From contig CP099977.1 in the NCBI GenBank assembly GCA_024372495.1, positions 1 through 64,000 of the forward strand: a stretch of 64,000 bases of DNA, written 5' to 3'. The position numbers and the translations under genes were made by a program. A model generated the notes under the pieces. That model did not search any database and was not told where the DNA came from. It was given only the letters and a program-made list of their open reading frames with translations. Each line of letters opens with the position of its first letter. Positions within the stretch are counted from its first letter, which is position 1. The stretch is from Pseudarthrobacter sp. Fe7. GTDB lineage: Bacteria; Actinomycetota; Actinomycetes; Actinomycetales; Micrococcaceae. Of this stretch, positions 9,806 through 19,320 are shown one piece after another.

Positions 9806-10744
9806 GTGGAACCACATGTCCCGCGGCATTTGAGCCAGGACGGGAAAGGCCCCGGCCGCAGGGCGGTCCTGCTGGCCGCAGTGCTGACGTTGTCCGCCGC
9901 TGTGCCGGACCTGCAGCCGCATGATAAGTACGCGTCCAAGGCTCCGGACATGCCCGTGCCTGGCGATGATGCACCGGGCGTCAGTTCGACGGCCCTGCAC
10001 GAAGGACCCGACGGCGACGTGCCTGCCCCCACCCCGCCCACACCGCCCTTGCCGTCACGGGCCCAGATCGTCGACACCTATGGGAAGCACCAGGCACGAT
10101 ACTGGGGCCTTGAGGCTCCCGGAGTCCTGACGCGGTTGCCGTCCGGATCACAGGGTATCGCCCTCACTTTCGACTTTTGCGGCGGCCCCGGCGGCAGCGG
10201 CTACGACCAGGCGCTGCTGGACACACTGCGTCAGCGCCACATCCCGGCCACGCTCTTCCTGAATTCGCGGTGGATCGCTGCCAACCCCGCCACGACGCGG
10301 CAGCTGGCAGCAGACCCTCTCTTCGAGGTGGCCAACCACGGGACTTCACATAAGCCGCTCTCCACCACCGGCAACACCGCCTACGGCATTCCGGGCACCC
10401 GGAACGTCGGGGAAGTCTATGACGAGATCATGCCAAACGACGGCACCCTGGCAGACATCACAGGCAGGCGTCCAAAGTACTTCCGCCCGGGCACTGCCTA
10501 CATGGACGACGTCGCCACGGACATCCTCGGCGCGTTGGGCGTCAAGCCGGTGGGTTTCACAATCAATGGCGACGGTGGCGCAACCTATCCCGCCGCCGTC
10601 GTGGCCAAAGAGGTGGGAAAGGCCCGGGCAGGGGATGTGGTCATTTGCCACGCCAACCACCCCAACGGCGGAACAGCGGAAGGCCTGAGGCAGGCTGTTG
10701 ACAAGCTGCTGGCAGCAGGAATGTCCTTCACCCACTTGCCCTGA
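9806..10744 (+). CDS. Exported polysaccharide deacetylase (NodB/CE4-like)
   Basis: The GTG at 9806 is preceded by GGAAGAGG and followed by an export segment (RRAVLLAAVLTLSAAVP). A proline-rich linker leads to a NodB domain of about 210 residues. Motif 1 is TFDFCGGPGGSGYD instead of the usual TFDDG, so the first Asp is present but the second is replaced by Phe. Motif 2 NHGTSHKPLS supplies the two metal His, and motif 3 is YFRPGTAYMDD. CE4 enzymes remove acetyl groups from peptidoglycan, chitin or other glycans. The TFDxCGG variant is shared by a sub-clade of the family as far as I know, so loss of activity should not be assumed. Confidence 0.75.
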   Translation: MEPHVPRHLSQDGKGPGRRAVLLAAVLTLSAAVPDLQPHDKYASKAPDMPVPGDDAPGVSSTALHEGPDGDVPAPTPPTPPLPSRAQIVDTYGKHQARYWGLEAPGVLTRLPSGSQGIALTFDFCGGPGGSGYDQALLDTLRQRHIPATLFLNSRWIAANPATTRQLAADPLFEVANHGTSHKPLSTTGNTAYGIPGTRNVGEVYDEIMPNDGTLADITGRRPKYFRPGTAYMDDVATDILGALGVKPVGFTINGDGGATYPAAVVAKEVGKARAGDVVICHANHPNGGTAEGLRQAVDKLLAAGMSFTHLP

Positions 10745-10875
10745 GGCATTTGCCATGAAGCCCGTCCGGGCCCGCTGGCGGGCTGCGTGCCGATCCGATA
10801 CGTTGACAGGGAAAACCCTGTCCAGCCGCACCGGGTGGACCCCGTCCGGCCGCTGCCAAACGTTAGGAACTCCGC

Positions 10876-11515
10876 ATGCCGGCACAACACAACATCCCCG
10901 CAACCGGGTGGGTTCCCGCCTGGGCAGATCTGCAGGAACGCACCGCCGAACCCATCGACGCCGGCTTCATCGTCGATGCGGGCAGCGGCCATGGGTCTGG
11001 GGAACCGGAATACGTGGCGGCGTGGCCGGGCCCTGGCGCTGAGAAGCTTGCAACCAGGACGGCGGACGCGCGCGGCGGACGCTTGACCCTGCTTTGCGCT
11101 GCCGAGGCCGCAGAGGGCGTGGCCCCGGAGGGCTTCGCAGCTGTTGCTGAGCGGGTTCTGCTTATGGCCGCCACAGCCGAGCTGAACACCGATGTGGAGC
11201 CTGCCGGAAAACTCGCAGGTGGCCCTGGCCCCGATGGAGACTTTCGACGCCGTCGAAATTACCGTCTTCGACCACCCCGTGGCCAAGGGACGCATCCAGG
11301 TGCGGGACGATTTCGCGGCGGTCGCGATCACCGAACTCCCCAAGGACCGGAGAGCGCGGCCTTGGAACGGGGCCTGTTCGCGGCGATGGCTGAGGAAGCT
11401 TTCCTCCATGGTGCCGAGTACCTGCACATGGTGGTCGAGCCTGGACGCTGCCAGCCCCTACGAGGCATCCGGCTGGGCTGTGGCGGGCCGACTCCTGAGT
11501 TTCGAAAAGAACTGA
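10876..11515 (+). CDS. GNAT-like acyltransferase or related protein, three frame breaks
   Basis: Joining the frames gives a 212-aa cytosolic protein beginning MPAQHNIPATGWVPAWADL and ending GWAVAGRLLSFEKN. Three one-base errors occur: AGCCTG at 11198-11203 (restores AELNTDVELPENSQVALAP), a lost C at 11347-11348 (restores ELPKDPESAALERGLFAAMAEE) and AGCCTG at 11438-11443 (restores HMVVELDAASPYEASGW). The C-terminal pattern with an AASPYEASGW-like segment fits the end of a GNAT fold, but the acetyl-CoA motif A is not clear, so the family call is tentative. A hairpin-like GC repeat follows the stop. Confidence 0.55.
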
Positions 11516-11619
11516 CGACGGCGGTCCAGCCCGCCGCGGGCGGGGTCCACGCAACCCTCAGTGCGGCAGACCGTACAGCCTCTCTGTTCCCCGAGCGCCA
11601 CCCCTCATAAAATCGGACC

Positions 11620-13068
11620 ATGGTGACACCTCGGAGAGCCGTACTCCGTGACCGTCGTGGTGACGCATTACGGGTGTGGTGGGACTCCATCCGTGTCCAC
11701 CGGCAGGGCCAGGCTGCGGTCCACGACCGGCAGCGGGAGCGGCTGGCAGAGTTGGTGGCGTTCGCCCGCGGGCATTCGGCCTTCTACCGGGACTTGTACC
11801 GGGACCTGCCTGATCGGGTCGAAGATGCCAGCGTTCTACCAGTGACTGACAAGCGGCAACTGATGGCCCGGTTCGATGAAGTAGTCACCGATCCGGCGGT
11901 CACCCGTGCCGCCGTGGAGGAATTCGTGGCGGAGCCAGGCCGGATCGGTGAGCGGTTTGCCGGCAAGTACCTGGTGGCCACCACAGCCGGCACCACCGGC
12001 GCCCGGGGCCTGTTCGTACTCGACGACCGCTACTGGGCGGTGATGTCGGGGCTGATGGCCAGGCTGGGAGCGGACTGGCTGTCGCCGGCCCAACTGGTGC
12101 AGCTGATGGTTCGCGGAGGGCAGTTCGCCGGGGTAGTCGCCACCGGCGGGCATTTCCTGTCCGTGGCCGCGGGCACACGGGAGAAGCGGGAAAAACCCCG
12201 GCGCCACCGCCGGCTGCGGATCTTCCCTGTCCATCGTCCGCTGCCAGAACTGGTTGCCGGGCTTAACCTGGTCCAGCCGGTCCTGCTTGGCAGCTACGCG
12301 AGCGTGCTGCGCCTGCTGGCAACGGAACAGGAATCCGGCCGGCTGCGGCTCCGCCCGAAGCTTGTGCTCAGCACGGCCGAGCGCCTTCCGCCGGATGAGC
12401 GGGTGCGCGTGGAGCATGCTTTCGCGGCGCCCGTGCGCGAAGTATACGGCTGCACCGAGTCCAGCTACGCCGCCGCCAGCTGCCGGGAGGGCTGGCTGCA
12501 CCTTATTGAGGACTGGGTGATCCTCGAACCTGTCGACGCCAACTATCAGGCCGTGCCACCCGGGATGGCCTCGCACACGGTGCTCATGACGAACCTGGCC
12601 AACAGGGTCCAACCCATCATCCGCTACGACGTGGGGGACCGCCTGCTGGTGAAGCCTGACGTATGCGCGTGCGGAAACCCGGCCCCGGCATTGCTGGTGG
12701 AAGGTCGGGCCTCCGATGTGCTCATCTTCCCGACCTCCGATGGCAAAAGCCGTGTCGCGGTGCCACCGCTGGCCCTGGGCTCGACCCTGGACCGGACACC
12801 GGGCGTGGGACTGTTCCAGATCGTCCAAACCGCCCCCACCCGCCTGTCGGTGAGGCTGCTCCCCGAACCGGGCGCCGATGCCCACCTGGTGCGCGCGGCA
12901 GTACGGGACGGGATCGGGAACCTGCTCACCGGCCTCGGCCTTGCCCATGTCACGGTGGAGCCTGGCGAGGAACCACCCCGGCAGTCGGCAGGCGGCAAGT
13001 ACCGCGTCATGATCCCCCTGGCGCCCACCACCGGCCCGGCGTTCCCGCCGCCGGATGAAGGCACCTAA
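11620..13068 (+). CDS. PaaK/CapK-like adenylate-forming enzyme
   Basis: The 482-aa product resembles phenylacetate-CoA ligase and CapK-type adenylate-forming proteins. It has HSAFYRDLYRDLP near the N-terminus, the phosphate-binding loop TTAGTTGARG, the A5-like REVYGCTESSY, and the A7/A8-like RYDVGDRLLVKPDVCACGNP. The family activates a carboxylate as an acyl-adenylate. The substrate cannot be read from the sequence; no pathway genes surround it. It is intact and its TAA overlaps the stop of the convergent ndh gene by two bases. Confidence 0.75.
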   Translation: MVTPRRAVLRDRRGDALRVWWDSIRVHRQGQAAVHDRQRERLAELVAFARGHSAFYRDLYRDLPDRVEDASVLPVTDKRQLMARFDEVVTDPAVTRAAVEEFVAEPGRIGERFAGKYLVATTAGTTGARGLFVLDDRYWAVMSGLMARLGADWLSPAQLVQLMVRGGQFAGVVATGGHFLSVAAGTREKREKPRRHRRLRIFPVHRPLPELVAGLNLVQPVLLGSYASVLRLLATEQESGRLRLRPKLVLSTAERLPPDERVRVEHAFAAPVREVYGCTESSYAAASCREGWLHLIEDWVILEPVDANYQAVPPGMASHTVLMTNLANRVQPIIRYDVGDRLLVKPDVCACGNPAPALLVEGRASDVLIFPTSDGKSRVAVPPLALGSTLDRTPGVGLFQIVQTAPTRLSVRLLPEPGADAHLVRAAVRDGIGNLLTGLGLAHVTVEPGEEPPRQSAGGKYRVMIPLAPTTGPAFPPPDEGT

Positions 13069-14308
13069 TCCGGCCGGCCCACCACCACTTGGGACGGACT
13101 GTGCGTGACGTAGCCATTGGCCCAGGAAAAGAGCGCCCTGACCTTCTGCTGGAATCCGGGCAGCAGGGCAAGGTGCACCGCCAGCCAGGACACGAATGCC
13201 AGCGGGCCCTGCAGTTGCAGACGCCGGCGCCCCAGTTCCGCCACTGCCGCACCGCGGCCCACCATGGCCATGTACCCCTTGTCCCAGTAGCGGAACGGCT
13301 CGCGCACACCGCCGGTAAGGTCAGCATAGATATTGCGGGCCGCCCACTTCCCCGATTGCTGCGCCACTGACCCGAGCCTGCGGCAGCTTGTTCCCGTCCG
13401 CATCGGTGATGTTGGCGGAGTCACCGAGTACGTAGACGCCTTCCACGCCAGGGGCTGTCAGGTCGGGTTGCACGTCCACCCGGCCGCCCCTGCCCTGTTT
13501 CAGGCCGGATTCGGTGATGATCCGGCCGGCCTGCAGGCCGCCGGCCCACACCACGATCCGGGCAGGAACAACCGTCCCGTCCTTGAGGGTCACCCCGTTG
13601 GGCCGGACTTCACCAACCGCAGTACCCATGTGCAGCCTGCACGCCGAGTTTTGTCAGGCGGTCCCGCGCATAAGCCTGCGATTTCGCCGAAAAGGCGGCA
13701 AGCACGTTTGGAACCATATCCACCAGGTGCACGTGGCACCGGGCCGCCAGCTCCGGCGAGAAGTACTTTGGCACAAGGTACTTGACGTTTTCCGCCAGCG
13801 CCCCGGCGGTCTCGACGCCCGTGGGACCACCACCCACCACAATCACGTCAGCGTCTACGCCCGGCTCGCGGTCGGCCTCGTCAAGGACAGCCGTGATGGC
13901 CGCGCTGAGCCGCGTTGCATCGGCCACAGAGTAGAGCGGGTAGGCGTGCTCGTCGGCGCCGGGGGTGTTGAAGAAGTTCGGCACCGCCCCGGTGGCAATG
14001 ACCAGGGCCTGCGCGCGGTAGCTGGAGCCGTCCGCGGTAGTAACGGTGCGGTTGGCCGCGTCGATGTTGGTCACCTCCGCCGTCAGGACCCGGACGCTGT
14101 TGATCCCGCGGAACTCGGATCTGAGCGGCCGGGTGACCGTGGACACGCCGATCTGGGATGCAGCCACCTGGTAGAGGAGCGGCTGGAATTGTTGATAGTT
14201 GTTGGCGTCAAGCAGCAGTACCCGCACGCCTTTGCGGCCCAACTCCTCAGCCGCAGTCTTCCCGGCAAAACCGCCGCCAACCACGATGACCTGGTATGAA
14301 TCGTCCAT
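13065..14308 (-). CDS. ndh: Type II NADH dehydrogenase, two frame breaks
   Basis: The protein starts MDDSYQVIVVGGGFAGKTAA, an FAD-binding Rossmann motif, and continues with the NADH-binding VIVVGGGPTGVETAGALAE. VYVLGDSANI near residue 300 contacts FAD. The C-terminus carries LGRRRLQLQGPLAFVSWLAV and an amphipathic membrane-anchoring stretch typical of NDH-2, which passes electrons from NADH to quinone without pumping protons. Two extra bases break it: AGCCTG at 13634-13639 (restores KLGVQLHMGTAVGEV) and at 13375-13380 (restores NKLPQLGSVAQQSGKWAARN). The corrected length is 413 aa, normal for the family. Confidence 0.8.
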
Positions 14309-14439
14309 TCGAGCAACTTACCCCTCCCGGCGGATGAGTAACAGGGGCTTTGCCGCTCCAGGACGGGGCCGGCGTACGCCCCCGGCTTTGCGGCGGCGAA
14401 CCGCCAAGACACGGATTCCATGGCACCTAAGATGGCGGC

Positions 14440-15429
14440 ATGGAAGACGAAGCCCTGGCGGACATTGCAGACAGGCTGTACGCGGCGCCGCTGGACGGCT
14501 TCGTCGCGGCACGCGCCGCCGCGGTCAAGGAAGCTGCGGGCCAGGACAAGGATCTGGCGGCTGCGGTCCGCGGCCTGCCAAAACCCTCCGTCGCGGCGTG
14601 GGCGCTCAACATGCTTGCCCGGCATCGCCCCGACGTGCCGGCCCAGTTGGGCGAACTCGGGGCGCGCATGCGGGCAGCGCAGGACGCGCTGGACGCCGCC
14701 GCCCTCCGCGAGCTCGGCCGCGAGCGGCGCGCCATGCTCGCAGACGCCGTCGAGACTGCCCGGTCTGTTGCCCGGGAACAGGGCCGGTCCATCAGCGACG
14801 CAATGGCATCCGATGTCGAGGAGACCCTCCGGGCGCTGACGGCCGACGGCGGCGCGGCCAACGCCGTGGCCAGCGGCAGGCTGCTCAAAGTCCTGTCCGC
14901 AGACGGCGTCAATGACGTGGACCTGGACGGTGCAGTGGCCCTCCCCGGGCTGCTTCCGGCCGTGCCACCTGGCCGCCCGGGCGGCTCTCCCCCGGCCGCA
15001 CGGAGGACTACGGCACAGAAGGCGGCGGCGGACGGGACGCGGACGACGACGGCGCCCGGCTCCCAGCCAGCCCCTGCCAGGCCACGGCTTGAGGCAGTCC
15101 GGCAGACTCCGCGGGCGTCGTCGCCGCCCGCACTGGAACGGGCGAAGGCCGTCCTGGCGGAGGCCCTGGAGGCTGCGGACGATGCTGGACGCCTTGCCGG
15201 TGAGCTGCGCGAGGAGGAACAGCAGGTGCGCGCGGAGATCGCGGAACTGCAGCAGGAAACGGCTGAGCTCCGTAACCGGCTAAAGGCCGCCGAAGAAAGC
15301 CTTGACCGCTCCCGCAAGCGGCTTTCCGCCACCGCGGCCGGGGCGAAACAGGCAGCGCGGGCGGCGGACAAGGCCGCCCGTACCGCCATGCTGGCGCAGG
15401 AACGCGTACTCCGCCTGGGCAGCAGCTGA
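14440..15429 (+). CDS. Alanine-rich coiled-coil protein, function unknown
   Basis: The 329-aa product has an N-terminal region with FVAARAAAVKEA and KPSVAAWALNMLARHRPDVP, a Pro/Thr/Arg-rich linker around residues 180-220, and a long C-terminal coiled coil (LREEEQQVRAEIAELQQETA and onward). There is no signal or membrane segment. The KPSVAAWALN block recurs in uncharacterised actinobacterial proteins as far as I recall. I cannot assign a function. It is divergent from ndh and followed 73 bp later by a membrane protein gene; the frame is intact. Confidence 0.65.
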   Translation: MEDEALADIADRLYAAPLDGFVAARAAAVKEAAGQDKDLAAAVRGLPKPSVAAWALNMLARHRPDVPAQLGELGARMRAAQDALDAAALRELGRERRAMLADAVETARSVAREQGRSISDAMASDVEETLRALTADGGAANAVASGRLLKVLSADGVNDVDLDGAVALPGLLPAVPPGRPGGSPPAARRTTAQKAAADGTRTTTAPGSQPAPARPRLEAVRQTPRASSPPALERAKAVLAEALEAADDAGRLAGELREEEQQVRAEIAELQQETAELRNRLKAAEESLDRSRKRLSATAAGAKQAARAADKAARTAMLAQERVLRLGSS

Positions 15430-15502
15430 GGAAAGCCGGCTTCCGCGCACGGGAGAAGGATTGCCTCTCGCTCCGGGCGCAGCCGGGACCTACTCTGGAA
15501 CT

Positions 15503-16593
15503 ATGGATGCCGCAGCTGCCCATGCCTTTGCGATTCCGCCGGTTTCAGTCCACCGTCCCACCACTGCCGGGGAGGACGTCATCACCCTTGCAGCCGGCGT
15601 CTGGCTCCTTACCGGGACCTATGTTGACGGCTGGGCCCACAACAATCTCCGCAACCTTGAGACGTTCTTCACTCCGTGGCACGGAGCCCTTTATTCGGGC
15701 TTCGCTGCGTGTGCCGTCTGGATCGCTGCCCTGACCTGGCGCCGCCACACGCCCGGTGCGCGATGGACGGAAGCTGTCCCTGCCGGCTACGGGGCCGCGG
15801 TGGCCGGCGTCGTGCTCTTCCTCGCCTCCGGGCTGGGCGACTTGGCCTGGCACTCCGTGTTCGGGATCGAGCAGAACATCAGCGCACTGTTCAGTCCGTC
15901 CCATTTGGGCCTTGCCACGGGGGCTTCCTCATACTGGGCGCACCGTTCGCCGCGGCGTGGCACGCACCGGAACGGACCCGGGCACGGCTGGTCCCGGCGG
16001 TCGCCAGCGCCATGCTCGCCGGGATGGTTGCAGCATTCATCCTGCAGGAGTTCGCGGTCTTCGCCAGGCATGGACTCACCCAGACCTACATAACCACTGC
16101 CGGGGCCCAGCCCGCGGTCACGGTTCCGACGTCCTCGAGCATCATGGTGTCCCTGGCATCGTTCCTCGTCTCGACGTTCGCGCTCTTCGTTCCCGTCCTG
16201 TTGCTGTCGCTGCGGTGGCGCCTGCACCCTGCAGTGCCGGCGACGATGGCGCTGGTCCCCTCCGTGGCCCTGCAGGCCATGGTTGCGTTGCGGGACGCCT
16301 GGCTGGTGCCCGTTGCACTGGCCGGGTCCATCCTCGTAGGAGCGGTGTGGGCGGTGGTACGGCCGGCCCCCGACCGTCCCGCACGGCTCATGGCCGCTGC
16401 AGGCCTCTCCCCCGTGGCGTTCTGGGCCCCGTATTTCGCCGGCGTGGCGCTCCACGACGGCGCCCTCAGTTTCCCGCCTGAGGTCTGGAGCGGAACCCTG
16501 GCATGGACCGGACTCGGAATGCTTGCACTCGCCGCGCTCGCCCTGACGGTGCGGGCCGCCGCGGCCGGCCCCGAGGACGCACAGGAGCGCTGA
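15503..16593 (+). CDS. Polytopic integral membrane protein, frame broken
   Basis: The ATG at 15503 gives MDAAAAHAFAIPPVSVH followed by about eight hydrophobic segments, including AAVAGVVLFLASGLGDLAWH, ASFLVSTFALFVPVLLLSL and GMLALAALALTVRAAAA. The first extramembrane part has GTYVDGWAHNNL and ETFFTPWHGALYSGF. The frame breaks in the G-run 15919-15923; one more G restores HLGLATGGFLILGAPFAAAW and a 363-aa protein. The HN/WH pattern suggests a conserved family, but I do not recognise a substrate or enzyme activity. Confidence 0.6.
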
Positions 16594-16684
16594 CCGTCGG
16601 CTAACCGGCGCCCTTCCTGGCGTCCATCCACAACACGCGGGGTTGGGTCCTAAGAATGTCAGACCCCGGTTGCAGACTGGATTC

Positions 16685-16870
16685 ATGGAAAACCAAGCTG
16701 TTCAGGAATTTCACGTAACGTACTTCGACGCGGACTGTGGCCGCGCCCGGTCCGGGGTCTTTGACACGCTGGAAGAGGCCGAGCGCTTTGCCTGCCGGCA
16801 CTCCCACGGCGAGGACAACTGGGCCGTGGTGGACGCCGTCATCGTGGAGCACGTCCAGATCGCTGCCTGA
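16685..16870 (+). CDS. Small conserved hypothetical protein (61 aa)
   Basis: The ATG at 16685 gives MENQAVQEFHVTYFDADCGR and ends VDAVIVEHVQIAA. The alternating hydrophobic strands, a helix (TLEEAERFACRHSH) and the lack of low complexity suggest a small folded cytosolic protein. Two strong hairpins follow immediately, which supports a separate transcript. I cannot assign a function. Confidence 0.5.
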   Translation: MENQAVQEFHVTYFDADCGRARSGVFDTLEEAERFACRHSHGEDNWAVVDAVIVEHVQIAA

Positions 16871-16954
16871 TGCGGCCCAGTCACGCCCTGGGCCGCATAA
16901 GCCGGCTTAACGGCATCAGCCCGTGCTGCCTGGCGGTTGCCGGCAGCACGGGCT
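16871..16954. terminator. Two consecutive hairpin terminators
   Basis: TGCGGCCCAG (16871-16880) pairs with CTGGGCCGCA (16888-16897), and AGCCCGTGCTGCC (16918-16930) pairs with GGCAGCACGGGCT (16942-16954). Both stems are perfect. They lie between convergent genes and can serve both strands; no long T-run follows. Confidence 0.6.
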
Positions 16955-17004
16955 GACGTGGTTTCGACAGGAGCGGCCTGCTGGGCCGGCCCCCTGCCTC
17001 AGGG

Positions 17005-17850
17005 CTAGGCGAAGTCGGAAACTGCCGGATCGGCTCCGATGCGGCCTTCGCCGCCGGCGGTCTTGTCCAGCGCGTTGATGGCGTCAACATCCTCGGCGTC
17101 CAGGGACACCTCGAGTGCTGCGAAGTTCTCCTTGATGCGCGACTCGGTCACGGACTTGGGGATGACCACGTTGCCGATCGCCAGGTGCCAGGCGATGACC
17201 ACCTGGGCGGGCGTGGCCTGGTGCTTGGCAGCGATGGACGCGATGGCCTGGTCCTCGAGAAGCTCGCCACCCTGGCCCAGCGGAGACCAAGCCTGGGTCA
17301 GGATGCCGTTGGACGCACCAAAATCACGCAGTTCACGCTGGCTGAAGTAGGGGTGCAGGCTCGATCTGGTGGATGGCCGGAACCACGCCCGTTTCGTCGA
17401 TGATGCGCTGCAGGCCCTCAACGGTGAAGTTGGAGACGCCGATTGACTTCACGCGTCCGCGCTTCTGGGCTCGATCAGCGCCTTCCAGGTGTCAACGTAC
17501 TTGTCCTGCTTGGGCTGCATCCAGTGGATGAGGTACAAGTCCAGCGTTTCCAAGCCAAGCCGGTCCATGGATTCCTCGAACGCGGCGAGGGTGGACTCGT
17601 ACCCCTGGTCCGCGTTCCACAGCTTGGTGGTGATGAAAATCTGCTCCGGGGAGAGTCCGGAGCCGGCGATGGCGCGGCCCACGCCGGCCTCGTTCCCGTA
17701 GATCTTTGCGGTGTCGATGTGGCGGAAGCCGGCTTCGAACGCCTGGCGGACAACCTTCTCAGCCACGTCGTCCTCAACCTGCCACACACCGTAGCCGAGC
17801 TGGGGGATCGTGTTGCCGTCGTTGAAAGTCAAGGTAGGTGAAAGAGTCAT
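17005..17850 (-). CDS. Aldo/keto reductase, two compensating frame breaks
   Basis: The product is a 281-aa AKR of the 2,5-diketo-gluconate reductase type. It begins MTLSPTLTFNDGNTIPQLGYG and has GFRHIDTAKIYGNE (catalytic Asp and Tyr), TKLWNADQGYE with the catalytic Lys, LYLIHWMQP with the catalytic His, and the NADPH-binding IPKSVTESRIKENF. One base is missing at 17467-17470 (restores ALIEAQKRGRVKSIGVSNF) and one is extra in CAGGCT at 17356-17361 (restores AIHQIELHPYFSQRELRDF), so the errors cancel. AKRs reduce carbonyls with NADPH; the substrate is not predictable here. Confidence 0.85.
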
Positions 17851-17964
17851 GGTCTTATCCTGCCAAAATCCGGGGCCCAGAGCTCCTGAATCCCGCCCTG
17901 TCAGCCACACGCTTAACTGGAAAGTATGCTTCGGAACCGGGAATATTTTGGGGCACCCGCCCCG

Positions 17965-18410
17965 CTATTCGCCGCGAAGCTGCCTCTCGGCGTCGTCAAC
18001 CTGCTGGAAGACGGCCTCGGCGCGGCGGTGGACGGAGGCTGCCCCCACCGGCACCGGCCCCACTGCGAGCCGGAGCATTGCTGCCGCCTCGGCCGTGGTT
18101 GCCAGCGAATTTCCCGCCTTGGACAGGGATCTGTGAACGTCCGCCAGCGCGGCAGGTATGTCGAGTCCGTCACTGGGGACGCGGCGCTGGGCTTCCATGC
18201 AGACCGCGCGCACGCGCGGCAGCAAGGCAGCGAGCCTGGTTGGCGATGTCCACCAGGCTCGCCATACAACTGGTCGTCCTCCACGCCCTCAAGCACCTGG
18301 TGGAAGCGGTCCAGGCCCCGGTGGAACCGGTCGTGCGCACGGCGCCACAACCCCTTACCCAGTTCCGCGTCATCCTTGCGCCCCTGCCTGGCGGCGCTGA
18401 AGAAGCCCAA
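17965..18410 (-). CDS. Hypothetical protein downstream of Bpa, two frame breaks
   Basis: With two extra bases removed the protein reads LGFFSAARQGRKDDAELGKG, then GLDRFHQVLEGVEDDQLYGE, LVDIANQLAALLPRVRAVCM and a C-terminal helix ending DDAERQLRGE. The errors are AGCCTG at 18233-18238 and CAGGCT at 18254-18259. The start is probably TTG at 18410, eight bases after the bpa stop; upstream GTG codons inside bpa are possible. The corrected 147-aa protein is helical and cytosolic. The tight linkage suggests it is co-transcribed with bpa, but no role in the proteasome pathway can be shown. Confidence 0.55.
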
Positions 18411-18417
18411 GCGGAGC

Positions 18418-19040
18418 CTACAGGTACTGACCCGGGCCGTGGTCCGGGTCCTCACGCTGGCGGGCCGTCTGGCCCGGCCCGGCTCCAGCCGGGGCACGCT
18501 GCGGCTCTCCGTTTTCGCCGATCACGACCCCGGGCGCGATCATGGTGCCCGGCGGCAGCTGGCGCATATGCAGCTGTGCGGCTGCGTGTTCGCGGGCTGC
18601 GTTCTGTGCAGCAATGGCCGTCTGGATCCCGTGGAACAGGCCCTCAAGCCAGCCCACGAGCCTGGGCCTGGGCGATCCGGAGCTCGGCGTCGGAGGGTGT
18701 TGCCTCGTCGGAGAATGGCAGGCTGATCCTGTCCAGGCTCCGCCACCAGCTCAGGGGCCAGCCCGTCCTCAAGTTCCTTGATGGAGCGCTCGTGGATGGC
18801 TGCGAGCCTGCCCCTCGCGGCATCGTCCAGCGGCGCGGACTTCACTTCTTCGAGGAGCTGCCGGATCATGGTGCCGATCCGCATCACCTTGGCGGGCTCG
18901 TCCACCAGATCCTGCAGGTTGCTGCCCCGCGGCCTGCCGCCCCCGTCCGACGGGGACTGTACGGGCGCCTCACTGTCGTCAACGGGAGTGCCTTCTACCG
19001 GGAGGTCCTCAGCTGCCTGAGTGTCGTTGGGCTCGCTCAT
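18418..19040 (-). CDS. bpa: Bacterial proteasome activator Bpa/PafE, two frame breaks
   Basis: After an acidic disordered N-terminus (MSEPNDTQAAEDLPVEGTPV) the protein has the conserved helical core LVDEPAKVMRIGTMIRQLLE, ERSIKELEDGLAPELVAEL and QLVGWLEGLFHGIQTAIAAQ, and ends in GPGQYL. In Mycobacterium the same C-terminal GQYL inserts into the 20S proteasome alpha ring and opens the gate without ATP. Extra bases at AGCCTG 18659-18664 and CAGGCT 18734-18739 break the frame; removing them gives 206 aa and restores ELVAELDRISLPFSDEATPS. The start is ATG at 19040. The proteasome genes themselves are not in the window. Confidence 0.85.
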
Positions 19041-19116
19041 GCGTTCATACTCTCACGGCCCATCCGCCCCCGGTCCACCGGGAGGCCCCGTGCAGGATTG
19101 TCCGCTGCGGGCTCAA

Positions 19117-19320
19117 TCAGCAGCACCTGCCCTGCGGGTTGCTGTCCTGGCGGTCGGTACGGTCCCGCCAGAACTCGCGCTCGCTCAAGGGCGCCTCCTG
19201 GTGCCCGGCCTCCCGGTGGTGCTCCAGGTACTTGGCGTAGGCGTCTGCTCCCATGACGCCGCCCAGGTAGCGGGCAAACCCGCGGAACCCGTTGGCAACC
19301 AGGGCCATACCGGCGCTCAT
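19117..19320 (-). CDS. ybdD: YbdD/YjiX family small protein
   Basis: The 67-aa product starts MSAGMALVANGFRGFARYLG and contains GVMGADAYAKYLEHH and EREFWRDR, which are the hallmark segments of the YbdD/YjiX family (DUF466). In enterobacteria such genes follow cstA-type transporters and contribute to pyruvate uptake. Here its ATG at 19320 overlaps the cstA stop (ATGA), so it is translationally coupled to the transporter. Confidence 0.85.
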   Translation of the reverse strand: MSAGMALVANGFRGFARYLGGVMGADAYAKYLEHHREAGHQEAPLSEREFWRDRTDRQDSNPQGRCC

